This document shows, in pieces, positions 1 to 11,356 of a stretch of DNA of 64,000 bases. Made by a program: the position numbers and the translations under genes. A model generated the notes under the pieces. The model did not search any database. It saw nothing but the letters and a program-made list of their open reading frames with translations, and was not told the DNA's origin. Position 1 is the stretch's first letter; each line of letters opens with the position of its first letter. This stretch comes from Lentinus brumalis (lineage: Eukaryota; Basidiomycota; Agaricomycetes; Polyporales; Polyporaceae), in NCBI GenBank assembly GCA_001792895.1, contig MARA01000005.1, forward strand, positions 496,001 through 560,000, written 5' to 3'.

Positions 1-657
1 ACAGGAACATTGTATAGTTTCTCGTGATTATACAGGCTCTATTCCTCTCTGTCATATAAGGCAGTAGTTCAGCTTGGAATTATGTGTCTGCGCACAGGTC
101 ATCGGTATCATGAACGCATGAAGAATGAGAGGTTTAATCGTGTAGGTGAATTTAGGGTGACATCATGATCGCGGTAGCCTCCTAACAGATAGCCCAGATT
201 GCATATGTGGCACATTCGAGTGGCGTTGGGGCTCGTTCAGACGTGCACTTATCCGACCGGCAAATAACCATATCATTCTGTGGGTTTTCGAGTTTCATCT
301 GCTGCCACTGACCAAAGATGCCATATTGCAGGTCTTATGGTAGTGGTCTGCTGGATTAAGGCAGCGGTGCAACCCCGCAACATACTTATATCCACTGGTT
401 TGCAAACCTGAACCGGGAGTCCACCTACCGAGGACCCAGCTTACCTGCTAAATTCAACCTGCGACGTGCGGTGGGCTAGGCTGTCCTTCCTCCGAGCCAG
501 CTCGGCAGCTGCCAGGCAGAAAATTGGAGTCGGAGTGTCACACGAGCCCGTCACAAAAGTCTTTGCCCGCGACCGCTCGTCTGCTCGTCTGCTCGTCTGC
601 TCGTCTGCTCGTCTGCTCGTGCTCGTCTGCTCGTCACCTCCATCTCCCTTCTTTTGC
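1..657. other. Upstream region without a supported gene; 8-bp tandem repeat
   Basis: I see no convincing gene in the first 440 bases. From about 575 to 635 the + strand carries a short tandem repeat of the 8-mer CTGCTCGT (about six copies, one slightly altered). This simple repeat keeps open several small reading frames on both strands that I do not regard as genes. The stretch just before 658 is pyrimidine-rich, as is common upstream of basidiomycete start codons. Confidence 0.5.
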
Positions 658-1960
658 ATGGCTGCACCTCGCCGGAGCAAGAGGCGTGCTCCGGCAGCCG
701 CACCTCAACGTCAGCCAGCAACCCGAAGGCGTCGCTCTTCTTCATCACGGCCGCCGGATGAGGCTCAAGGTCGCACTCATCAGCAAGGACCGCCGATAGC
801 AGGAACTGCAGTGCAGGGCACCTCCTCTGCAGCTTCTCGATCAGCCCGAGCAGCACGTCGGGAGGATAGACGAGAGCATGGTGTTGCCAATCGTAGAAGA
901 ACGAATGCCGTCGACAATGCAATCACGAGGGAGTCTCCTCAGCACGAATCCCCTCAGTGTGAGTCCGCATCGCGTGGTGAGTCACTGGTCTCCATATCTC
1001 TCCTTAGTCACGACCTGACCTGCAACAGGAGAGGCAACTACTATGCAGTATACCTCAGGATTCGACGATGATGAAGAATTGACACCGATGGAGTCCAGTG
1101 ACGAGGACATGCCACCAGCATGTGCGAAATGTTTCCCCCCCTACATCAATGTCATCATTCTGAACTTCTCTGTAGCTGTAGGAGCCACGGAGGCATCCAC
1201 ACCGTCCACTGATGCACAGTCTCTCCTGGAAGAACATGATGTTCATGAGAATGAATCAGCCCTGGTGCCTCAACAAGATGAGATGAGCGAGAGCGAGCGC
1301 GAGGTGGTGAATGGTAGGCATCAATCTCACTTGAATAACCGCCTCATGCTCATGAATCACACTAGGTTCCGATAGCGCAAACAGTAGCAACCAGATGTTC
1401 TCGTCGGCCATCTCCACTGGTGACCGTGCCCACTTGGATTCTGGTGAGCCAGTCGCCTCATCCCCAGGGCCCTCGTCTCTTTTTGGACCATTTGCATTCC
1501 ATCCGGGCCCTACAGTCATATCACGGTCATCATCGCTGGCTCATGCGCTCACCCCCATCGAAGATTCCGCACATCCGAGAACCCCCCGCTGGCACCGCAC
1601 AGACCAAGGGGACACTCCTACCACCCGCGTGAACCGAAGAGCCGTCACTACCACCCCTACCACGCCGAGAGTCATCACAGGTACTCAACCATGGAGCGCC
1701 CCTGTGACTCCTGCCCATCACCGCCCCGTACCCCCCTTGGACTTCGAGCAACTTCAAATGCAACTGGCGCAAGCTCAAGACCATGACAGTGAGCTTGATG
1801 AGGATCCGACTAGTGGTGCTGGTGAGGAAGGGATGGGCGAGGAGCGAACAAGTCAGCATGGGTTGGAGACGAACGGTCACCAGGTGGAGAGTACATGTAT
1901 GTGTTCTTTGCCTGTCACCAGTATATTCATCACTAACCGTTCAACCTTGCGGTGTCAGTG
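658..1960 (+). CDS. Hypothetical basic/low-complexity protein, multi-exon (model uncertain)
   Basis: No family recognised. The frame opens at ATG 658 with an Arg/Ala-rich start (MAAPRRSKRRAPAAAP). Exons that keep frame are 658-976, 1029-1121 (acidic, DDDEELTPMESSDEDMPP) and 1176-1303. A fourth block, about 1376-1888, is Pro/Ser/Thr-rich and ends in acidic residues before a GTACAT donor. The join from 1303 into the fourth block is not resolved with canonical sites. An exon at about 2106-2167 can splice in frame to the acceptor at 2227, so this may be the 5' part of the same gene as the repeat protein at 2228-4062. Composition suggests a largely disordered nuclear protein; that is inference. 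Confidence 0.4.
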
Positions 1961-2227
1961 ATCAGCATGCCTGCACCTGTCTGGGGCTCACTGGGGACAT
2001 ATCACCCAGTAGAACTTACGATGGTTCCTCGTCGGGCTGTCTCAACCATGGCAAGTGTTTTTGGTACTCTCGATGTGGATTGGTACTGAGTAGCATTCAT
2101 GCTCACATCAGACGCCACTAGCCAGTTCATCCCTCCAAGCTTCATCCTCTGAAAACCGGGCTGCGGGTTCGAGTATGTACTCTTATATACCCTCATAAGT
2201 GGCCTTTCCCCTCTGACCCCTGTGTAG

Positions 2228-4062
2228 TGCACTACTACGCTCCACGGCGATCTGCCACACCAACCCATGTCGCCCTTGACAGGGCCCTCCAAACCATGGG
2301 CAACCCACCCGAAAGACGGCCTGTGTCTTCGCCTCCGCGTCCTAGGCGGGAGATGCAAGTTCCACTCAACAGGTCGCCCTCTAGAGGAGACCGGCAGGCA
2401 CACCCTGGTCTCCAGCAAGTGCATGTTGCTCAGCCTCAGCAGCACCAAAACGCGCAGCACGCTCATCACCCGGCTCAGCCGCTCGCGCACGGCGCCCAGC
2501 CTCAGCCGGTTCAAAACGCTCAGCACGCGCACCACCCGGCGCACGTCGCTCAGCGTCAGCAGCATCAAAACGCGCAGCACGCTCATCACCCAGCACACGT
2601 CGCTCCACCTCAGCAGCTCGTGCAGGTCGCTCAGCCTCAGCCGGTTCAAAACGCGCAGCATGCGCACCACCCCGCGCACATCCCTCCGCCTCAGCCGGTT
2701 CAAAACGCCCAGCACACGCACCACCCGGCGCATGTCGGTCAGCCTCAGCAGCATCAAAACGCGCAGCTCGCTCAGCCTCAGCAGCATCAAAACGCGCAGC
2801 ACGCTCATCACCCAGCACACGTCGCTCCACCTCAGCAGCTCGTGCAGGTCGCTCAGCCTCAGCCGGTTCAAAACGCGCAGCATGCGCACCACCCCGCGCA
2901 CATCCCTCCGCCTCAGCCGGTTCAAAACGCCCAGCACGCGCACCACCCGGCGCATGTCGCTCAGCGTCAGCAGCATCAAAACGCGCAGCTCGCTCAGCCT
3001 CAGCAGCATCAAAATGCGCAGCACGCTCATCACCCGGCACACGTCGCTCCACCTCAGCAGCTCGCGCAGGTCGCTCAGCCTCAGCTGGTTCAAAACACGC
3101 AGCATGCGCACCACCCCGCGCATGTCCCTCCGCCTCAGCCAGTTCATCACCCGGCACACGTCGCTCCACCTCAGCAGCTCGCGCAGGTCGCTCAGCCTCA
3201 GCCGGTTCAAAACGCGCAGCATGCGCACCACCCCGTGCACGTCCCTCCGCCTCAGCTAGTTCAAAACGCTCAGCACGGGCACCACCCCGCGCACGTCGCT
3301 CAGCCTCAGCCGGTTCAAAATGCTCAGGCGCTGCATGTACATGCACCCAATGCTGCGCCGCCTCCGCCGCCCGCTGTGAACCCCATGCTGGCCCCCCCAC
3401 CCATTGCCCATGTGAACCCGCAAGTCGTGGAGTACCTGCGGCAGACTTTCCCTCAGCGGTTCGAGCAGCTCGCCGTCATCAGCCGCACACCCCCTCCTTA
3501 CGCACGTGCATACACACAACTGATGTATGTGAGACTCATCGCAAGCACTATGCGGGACTTGCACATCGGGGGCGGACACAGGCAGCAGCATGAGGCGTTC
3601 ATCGTCTACGAGGGTGGCCATCTCACGATCACTTACCGTGATGTTGTACTTGCCTTCGATGGCGTGCTTGCGACGTACGATACCTGGCGTTCTCGGCTGG
3701 GCTACATATATGCTACGTTTCTCTGGATGAGACGTAACCAGCATAGATGGGGCATGGACGGCGAGCCCGACCACCCACACCGTCAGCTCTATGATGCACT
3801 GACAGTGTTCTTTGGCCAGCAGCCTCTCCCGCACCTCGGACAGGTCCCAGAGACCACCCCACCCAGTCCGTCTCGCTATCGCACGATGACTATGGAGGAG
3901 CGGGCTCAGTGGAGAACGCAGGAGATCGCACGACAAAGGGCTGTTGAGAGGGCGCACAGCTGGAATGTCGCTCACCTGCGGCGCGCAATCTCTGAGTTCA
4001 TAAGTGCCATGAACATATCAGAGCGTGACGAGCTGACCCCGGTGTCCATACCATTGGACTGA
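2228..4062 (+). CDS. Pro/Gln/His repeat protein with a non-repetitive C-terminal domain
   Basis: The frame is open to the stop at 4060-4062. Read alone, the first in-frame ATG is 2296 (588 aa). With the acceptor TGTGTAG at 2221-2227 it can instead be the last exon of the gene starting near 658, the split codon being A|TG. Residues from about 60 to 365 are tandem repeats rich in QPQ, PVQNAQHAHHPAH and APPQQL units. The remaining 210 residues are ordinary globular-looking sequence rich in aromatic and charged residues (QTFPQRFEQL, LYDALTVFFG, EERAQWRTQEIARQRA) that I cannot assign. It converges on the integrase-core gene at 4283-6592 with about 220 bp between stops, which suggests the two may belong to one element. 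I make no functional call beyond that. Confidence 0.6.
2430..3350 (+). repeat. 222-bp in-frame tandem repeat
   Basis: The block starting GCTCATCACCC recurs at 2581, 2803 and 3025, giving an exact 222-bp (74-codon) period for three units, flanked by partial units. Each unit is itself made of shorter related segments (CAGCCTCAGCCGGTTCAAAACGC variants). Because the period is a multiple of three and stop-free, long frames also stay open in other frames and on the - strand here. I treat those as shadows. Confidence 0.9.
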
Positions 4063-4282
4063 AAAGCATGTTGATACTGAATGTAGATGGTGTCGTGACT
4101 GTTATGTATGTTGGTACCTCAAAATCCATGACCTTGTACTTGCAGTAAACATTGGCTGCAGTGAGTGGCGGCGGTCTCGTCCAATATGATCACGAACAGT
4201 ATAATCACATTCAAACAAGTCAACTATGAAAACAAACGGGTATAGAAGTCCAACGCCGCCATCCAAATATGACGACGAACCA
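4063..4282. other. Convergent intergenic stretch; holds the out-of-frame 3' coding tail of the integrase gene
   Basis: This lies between the two convergent stops. On the - strand a reading frame continues from about 4346 to a stop at 4224-4226, with sequence that looks like the natural end of the integrase-core protein (see that entry). No terminal repeat or other gene was seen. Confidence 0.5.
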
Positions 4283-6592
4283 TCATGTCCCTAGTGGACA
4301 AGTCAAAATGATGAGCGACGTAGGCGTCGAGCATGCGAATCTGCTCGGGGACAGGGGGCAGTCAGGTTCATCGCAAGGAACATGGGAGAGACGACTGGGA
4401 ACAGTCGTAGAGGCAGTCGGCTCTGACGTACCGGGGGCCTCCTCCCCAGGGTTGTGCTCGAGATGATGACGGAGCAGCGTCCTGTCTGCGAGAGCATCCC
4501 AATCCACACCGTAGTTCGCCAGATCATCGACACTGATACCATCATCCGCTGGAGGGGTGTAGTAGATGCCGCGAGAGCCATTACGGACCATGCCGAACAT
4601 GAACAGCTCTCGCGGGCTGGCAGCGCGCTCACCACGGATATGGATGCGGTGCCCATTCCACGCCTCAGCCCATTCCTGCGCGTCCTGGTTGAGGGCGGCC
4701 AGGAACAGGTGGTGCAGCAACCAGATGTGGTCGGCACGGTCAGCGTCCAAGCCATAGGAGTTCTCCAGTTCGAGGAAGAACACCTTCCACTTCCCTCCGT
4801 AACCGCTGGTAACATCGTACCATAGACGCTCAATGCGCGTGTTATGCACGCTCCTGGAGCATACGGGTTAGAGCTATGATAGAGACAGATGAGAGAGTAT
4901 GCGTACCGTCCCCAGATGTATGAACCCCTGTTCAGCCCACGGTGCTCCTCCATCCATTGTGCAACCCTGAGGTTCTCCGTGCCGTGGTCACCGCGCACTC
5001 GACTTGGAATTCCATACTTGCGAATCGCTCGGAGGAAGAGTTGAAGGACGGTGTTGGCGCGGTTGTTGTTATGATATCCCGTGCCGGTGACCTGACGGCT
5101 ATCACCATCGACGAATGTATGATTGACCAACTTCCAACGAATCAAACCTGGCATGGTGGTATCGTGAGCTCTTGATAACACCGAGACTGAACAAAACTCA
5201 CCATGTTGTCCGTCATGATGCCATAACGAGTTCGGGCCAGGGACCTTATACTTTTTGCGAACAATGCGCCGTCGTCCGAATACCGCTGGCGCACCACGGA
5301 CACGGACATAGGACTGACGGATGCGCGAGTCGGGCACGCGCAACCCTCGGGCAGCAAGGGTCCCAGCGAGCATGACACGCCCGAAGTTGGGGAACACTTG
5401 GAGGATGTCAGCGACCTCGCGGTCGAGGCGCTCGTCGGTGATGGTCGAGACGGGTGCAGTAGTGGTGGTGTGGACGCGAGAAGTGGTGCCATCGGGCTGC
5501 GTGACGTTGCGGAACACAGGAGCGCTGGGCTGGGCAAGGCCGTACTTGAGAGCGGCTCGCCTGACTGTGCGCGGACAACAGTGGAGGAGACGAGCAAGAC
5601 GTCCAGGGCCGCGCATCTCGAGGGCGTATTGCAGAAATGTCCGGTCGATGACCTTGGGAGGACGCCCGCGTTTGCCGGTGCGAATGGTCTGGATGACAGG
5701 GATGTGCGGCGTGTCGGGGGGGTCCACGGATTGATGGCAGGCGGCATCGAGTTCAGCAACCATCCGTTCTATGCTAGAGAGGAGCGTCTGGTACTCGGCG
5801 GGGGGGAAAACGTTGCGGTGCTGACCAAGAATGAGGCAAGAAGAGAGTGGAGGCGCACAGTGACACGTACCTGGTCTGCCGCGCCCCTCAATGACAGGGC
5901 CTGTCCCCGAACCTCGCGGAGGCGAGGCGCGTCACTGACTTGTGTCCGCAGAGCCACGTTAACGCGCTGCATGAGCTGGGCGTAGGCATGGCGGAGGTTG
6001 TTGAGCTGGCTCTCCATGGCGGGCGTAGCTGTGCGGCGGTCAAGTTCGGCAACCATGTCCTCGACGCTGGTGACGAGTGTTTGATACTCGGTGGGGGGGA
6101 CAGCGTTGCGGTGCTGATAGAGATGTAGGTAAGCCACGTCTCGGTGCACACGATGTGACATACCTGTTCGGCCCAGCCCCTGAACGACAACACCTGTGCT
6201 CGAAGTGCACGCAGGGCCGGCACATCAGCTGGTGCCGGCTCGAGAACTGCTCGGACTCGCTCTGAGAGCTCCTCGTAGACACGACGGATATCGCGAAGTT
6301 GATTGTCTGTGGCGCGACCATCGAGTGCGGCAGCCATCCGCTCGACACTGATCAGGAGTGTTTGGTACTCCGTATGGGGAAACACGTCGCGGTGCTGATG
6401 GAAATGTAGGCAGGGAAAGATGTGACAGAAACTCATGAGACATACCTGTTCGGCCGCGCCCCTCAGCGACAAGGCTTGTGCACGCAGGTCGTGTAGGCGA
6501 GGCGTGTCACCGGCTCCAGTCTGGAGAGCCACGTTGACTTGCTCTCTGAGCTCGGCATAGGCATGACGGAGGTGGTGAAGTTGCTGGTCCAT
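4283..6592 (-). CDS. Integrase-core (DDE/RNase H-fold) protein with repeated N-terminal exon
   Basis: Hand-built exons on the - strand: 6592-6446, 6394-6164, 6113-5871, 5820-5202, 5147-4907, 4853-4283 (683 aa, frame kept throughout, introns 50-54 nt). Exon modules 2-4 each begin HR(D/N)V/AxPxxEYQTL and modules 1-3 each end SLRGAA(E/D)Q or similar, so the N-terminus is one helical module repeated. A basic helix-turn-helix-like part follows ([20 protein letters not shown]). The catalytic core has SLWHHDGQH, a [18 protein letters not shown] block, RGDHGTEN and [11 protein letters not shown], which give plausible D, D and E residues. This matches the integrase-core family multicopy in Agaricomycetes and found in some animals. 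After DEPDCPLSP (near 4350) the frame seems to slip by one base: the +1 frame gives [10 protein letters not shown] and runs to 4224. Either a pseudogene lesion or a sequence error is possible. Role inferred: DNA strand transfer for a mobile element, or a domesticated derivative. Confidence 0.85.
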
Positions 6593-7710
6593 GGCGGTCA
6601 GAGCTATGCAACCCCAGTCAACTGCAGCAGGAAGGGTGAGGTGAGGGTAGCGGGGAAGAGCACATGACGCACCGTGGACCATGAGCGGCATCTCGGGAAC
6701 CGCACATTCGCTGCTGGCCAGATTGACGTGAGCACACGATCGCGCAAGGATGCGCAAGTACGAACATGAAACCTGTTGGGAGAACCATAAGTGATGTTGC
6801 ACGCGGCAGTTCAAAGAGGGACAAGTACGGACTAGAGCTCGCAAGTGCGCGCAAGTACGCGCATATCACGATCGAAGCGGGGCCACAAGCTGTCAACAAG
6901 GGACATGGATGATGAGCAAAGGGACGCATGAAGGATGGAGATGCCGCAAGAATGCGCAGCGTACGCACACACAGACATAATCATCGTAGAAGGCTCATAA
7001 AGCGTCGACAGGAAAAGACGAGACAAAGGAGAGCATGATAGAGCAAAGGCAAGCAAGGCGCGTCAAGCGCCGGATGAACGCCGAGGATGAACTTTGCGCG
7101 TCCAACGGCGCGAACACGTCGAAGAAAGCACGATGTTCCAGCATTTGCCGCAAAATCGCGCAAACTGAGCCATATGTGGTATATTGTGGCCAAAATACGG
7201 CAAATAGCGACGAAGGCGCACAAACAGGGACAACATTGGACTGGGTCGGTCAAACGCGCGCAAGGTCATGTACGTGACTGAATAAAGTCCGAAAAATCCA
7301 CTCATAGTACAGCAATGTGCAGATCGGCGGCACCATGAAGAAGATGCAAAGCGCAGTGTCACCGCGCAGTGATCGCAGCCAACCCGTGGTATGCAGCGGG
7401 GCGCTCAAGTCATTGGTGCGTGGTAATTACTGACAGTAACACTGATTGCCCTTCAAGCTTACAGCTTCTATAACCGGAGTCATTGGGTATCTGAACGCGA
7501 ATACCGACCGGATAAAGTCGGTAGAGTTGAGGCTATCACAACGCTAAGTTCTCTACCTCACGATACCTACGTACGTTCGTTCTATGTACCAGAGCCAGCG
7601 TTCGTGTCGTCTTTGGCACTACGAAGATACGCACCCCAGTCATCCAGTCTAGCGACGCAATAGTCGTCAGCGAGTTCCACCCTCGTTAAAGGAGTCCAAG
7701 AGCGCGCGAC
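6593..7710. other. Intergenic region; repeated GCGCAA-type words, no gene recognised
   Basis: Upstream of the integrase gene, 6720-7270 is unusually rich in GCGCAA / CGCAAGTACG words and is purine-biased on the + strand. Small open frames on both strands lack any recognisable domain. From 7300 to 7700 I see nothing but unique sequence before the transcription-factor stop at 7711. No terminal inverted repeat was found by eye. Confidence 0.4.
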
Positions 7711-10700
7711 TTACCCGAAGGCTGCTGGGGCGTTCGTCCACATGTTTAAGGTGTCGTCCATGAATGCGAGATCCGACATCGCCAGATCTTCTGCCTGCGG
7801 GGCGGTTTCCGCAGTTAATGACTGCTGCGCCCCAGTCGGATGCTGGTCCAAGCCGAAGTTGAAGTCGAAGTCGAACCCGGACCCGGATCCGCTCCCGGAC
7901 GAGAAGAGGGAGCTGGGGTCGCCATACCCGAGAGAATCGAGCCCGGACATGGACTGCACGCCTATGCCAGAAGGACCGAATTGATTGCTAGTCGGGGAGA
8001 GTATGTGCTGGGCCATGTTGCCCAAGTCGGACCCTTGTGGAGGCGAGTACTGAGACGCAGTGGGTGGAGCACCGAAGAAGGGAGAAGAGCTGATCCCTGC
8101 GCTCCGAGCTGCAGAGCCTCCAGACTCTTGCGGCGCCGTGGCGCGTGAATCCGCAGGAGGGCTACTCACCGCCAGCACGAGGGCCTCAAGGACATCGCTA
8201 TTCACCCTGTTAGCTCTATCGAGATGCGAGCCGTAAGGTCTACTGACCGTATTGTTCCCGAGACCAGCGATCTGCAAGATACAGCCATATGTCAGTAGCT
8301 GCACCGCCGACAGAAATTGACACACGCATACTCCGTCTTTATGGCGTCCATCATCAGAACAGTTCGTCGGAGGAGCTCAACGTCTCCTTCGACGTTCGCC
8401 AAACGCCCGGCGCGCTTCTGTGCCAAAATGTGCATAAACAGTATCGCGCCCGACATGAACAACGGCCCCTGCGAAACGTGTGCAAACAGCAATCAGCGCA
8501 CATTTTGAAGTAAAACGACGGTGAGATGTACCATGTTCTTCTCATACGGGCTTCCGGTGCGCTTGTGCAGGACGTCCAGGACCTGGAGGGTGGACCTTGC
8601 TGCGTTTGTACAAATAATAGTCGACGGGAGGGACAGCGGAGACTGGCGACGAGAGGCCGACATGAAGGGCCGATGAACCGCGATCTGCACCAGATAGTAG
8701 TTTGCATAGAGGGAAGCCGACTGTCTGAGGAAGTTGACATCTGGCTGGTTAGGATTCCACCGCACTTAACGTAGTTCATCAGTATGACAGCCACGAAGCC
8801 CCAAGTGAATCAGACACTGACGGTGTGCTGGAAGGGAGTCTAGCCAATTGTTCAGGGAGGAATCGAGTTCAGTGACGGTGCGGTGTTCCCATTGCGGGTC
8901 TTGGCCGGGCTGCGATTTAGATCTCTTGATGGGGTACTACGACGTGGGTGTATGAATGTCCACGCAGGCATCTCAAAGAGCACAGGACTTACTATAGTCC
9001 TCAGTGCGGACGCTAGGATCCGGGTGAGCCGTATCAGTGCCACTAAGACCGCTGCTTTGGACGGCTTTCCCTCGGGCTGACGAGGTGGTTCATCGCTAGC
9101 AGAGGTCGGCCAGTATTCGTCATCAATCTCTGTCGGAAGGGCGACGTCGATGCTGCAACAAGATAGTGTCAGAGATGTGCGTAATTGTCGCGGTGCGAGG
9201 AAGTAGATGCGCACTCCTCATCGTGCAGAAAGATCGGCCTTCCATAGCCGTACCCGGTTAACCACTCGAAAACAACCAAGGCCCTTGAAAGGGTGTCAGA
9301 GGCTGCTCAAGTAACAGGACGGAAGAAGGGGATAGTACCAGAACACGCGCCGCCACAACTCATCCTGGATGGTGAATTTCGCGTTATACATCTTCTTCCG
9401 ATGGGCGCCTACGTCTACCGCCATCCGGAGACCATTTCCAAGAAGCGGCCAATTCGCCTGAGGAGCGGCAGAGCCTTGCAGAAAGTTGCACATAAGCTAC
9501 CAATGGTCATTAAATATCAATATCGGCACTGGTGCAGAAAGGTGGAAGGACCCACCAGGCAAATTTGCAAGTCGTGCAGCTGGGCGGGAGCGAGGGAGGT
9601 CGTGACCTTGCGCCAGTCATCGACCGCCTGGTACCACTTCCAGCCTGCAGATCTCCAGTCGTCCGTTCCGTCCAGCAGGACGCGCGGATCTCCGGAGGAC
9701 CGCGCAGCGCATGCGCAAAGAAGGAGGACGACCGCACCAAAGCCGCCCTGTTTGAGGTGGAGCCCGCGTGTGATATCCTCCCTGAAGGTCGGCTCATGGA
9801 AGATCGGGACTATATCGTTTACTCGGCGGAAGTACAGGTCGACCAGAGAGTTCAAGAGGTCAACTGGCGGAAAGACGTCCGGGTCGAAGACGGGCAAAGG
9901 CCCTTGACTCGGGGGCATGAGCCACTTGATAGAGATTCGTAAGCATGACACATCGACCGCGTATAACGAAAATGGCGCACTGGAAATTCGTGCGGGATCT
10001 TCTCCTGCGGTTCGACTTGGCCAGAGCTGCCCAGGTGCTGGTTCCTCAACCCGATGGCGGATCGGATGAGGACTAGGCCGCTCGACTTGCCATGATAGCG
10101 GTATGGCTGGGGACTAACGGATAGCTTGCGCAGACTTTCAACTAAGCCTGCGTCCAGCCCGTCGTCGTTGTCGCTCGACTCGAGCTCTTCAGGACTTGGC
10201 GGCATCCGTGGGGTGACGGGGAGCGAGCTCAGCGGGCTCAGACCATCCAGGCGAGAGGTGCTTGCGCGTGGCCCTTCGGAGCCAAGGGTCCCTGCGGCCG
10301 ATCCGCGGTCGGAGACCTCTCCCTCAAGTTCACCGGAGAGATCTGCATCAGGGCACAGCTGACCATGCTGTGAGCACAATACAGGCACTTTGACCCGCAT
10401 AGCGTACCTTGTTCATCAACTTCTCCATGCGCTCGAGACGGCTTTCGAGTGTCCTGGCATAGCTGGTAATTTGATCATTCTATGTGTGTCGCGGAGTGAG
10501 TTCACACAAATTGTCTGACCTGCTCGGATAGTTTCCCTGCCAATTATGGATCAGCGCGCAGATATTACGGCTATCAAGTACATGTCACTTACTCGGTGAG
10601 GTTCCTTGTAGGTGCACTCAATGCGACGAGCTTGACAATTGGAGCAGCGATGGTCTGGCATCTCGGGTCCATCGCCTGGGAACACCCATGAGTATCAATC

Positions 10701-10867
10701 AAATCTTACGCACAGAGGTGCTTACATTTGCCTGCCAGAAGAAGTGTCAGCGGCGGACGAAAATGTCATCGAGTTCACTCACTCTTCTTACGCCTGCAGT
10801 AGTCGCAAGCACGTTGAAGCTTGCGCTTCTTAGCGGACGGAACGGTGTCTTCATCCGCAGAGGACAT
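7711..10867 (-). CDS. Zn2Cys6 fungal-specific transcription factor
   Basis: DNA-binding regulator, nuclear by family. Exons read as 10867-10783, 10731-10726, 10675-10593, 10479-10408, 10358-9981, 9924-9556, 9496-9339, 9283-9215, 9152-8993, 8936-8822, 8764-8532, 8468-8322, 8271-7711; the total is 2,436 nt (811 aa) with every phase agreeing. The start region MSSADEDTVPSAKKRKLQRA leads into a binuclear zinc cluster with CX2CX6CX9CX2CX6C spacing, completed only if a 6-nt micro-exon is included. A short coiled-coil linker follows (TLESRLERMEKLM). The middle homology region has typical Fungal_trans motifs: LVDLYFRRVNDIVPIFHEPTF, QGSAAPQANW, DVGAHRKK, ELWRRVFW, LPTEIDDEYW. The C-terminus is Ser/Gly-rich with a Phe/Asp-rich patch, possibly an activation domain. 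The intron at 10480-10592 is long (113 nt) and could hide an extra exon. A deleted paralogue lies at 39.2-40.2 kb. Target genes are unknown. Confidence 0.9.
10726..10731 (-). other. 6-nt micro-exon within the zinc cluster
   Basis: Skipping GCAAAT breaks the frame and loses the third zinc-cluster cysteine. Including it, flanked by GGCAG on the left and GTAAGC on the right (reading the - strand), gives RRKK-SKC-DGPEM and restores the exact CX6C spacing. The flanking introns are 51 nt (10732-10782) and 50 nt (10676-10725). Confidence 0.85.
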
Positions 10868-11356
10868 CGTGGGCGAGGAGAGTGTTGTCACGTCGCAGTA
10901 CCATCCGCTTTTACTGCGCTCACGACTCGACCAAACACTCAGCTCTGAACAGTCGTAACGAAGGCGATGCGCACTGCGCACAGACTCGGCACCGCACGTA
11001 TGGCTAGATATGCCAAGAATCCCGAAGGCTACAGTATGGCAACAGTGAGCACAGTTTCACGCAGCAACCGCAGCCGAGGTCGACGTACGGAGAGATCACT
11101 TCTCCGGGTGCGGTTCGGGTAAGTATTAGGAGTATTGGGATTCTGTACAAGCAACGGTCAGAAGTCGCCGCAATGAAGTCTCTATACGTACAATATTGTA
11201 CGGGTTCTATTGGGGCTCTGACGGTCGCTGTAAAAGATAGCTCATCGCGGGAGGCGGAAGAGAAACATATGGCCCGCTATATCCAGCTCCTGTAACTCGT
11301 AAGCAGTGTAGGGGTGCCCGCGGGCTATGTACACACACAATCTGACCTTAAATATG
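10868..11356. other. Intergenic region between transcription factor and tRNA-Asp
   Basis: This holds the promoter of the - strand transcription factor. No gene, clear TATA box or repeat was recognised. Confidence 0.4.

Noticed and set aside
575..635. CRISPR-like or minisatellite array
   Set aside because: The unit is only 8 bp with no spacers; a simple repeat in a eukaryotic genome.
2002..3240. 412-codon open frame on the - strand across the repeat
   Set aside because: It exists because the 222-bp repeat is stop-free in several frames; the + strand frame continues into a non-repetitive domain and the - strand one does not.
10501..10560. 17-nt exon (GGAAACTATCCGAGCAG) in the transcription factor
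   Set aside because: It has splice-like borders but including it breaks the frame into the coiled-coil exon; skipping it keeps all later phases consistent.
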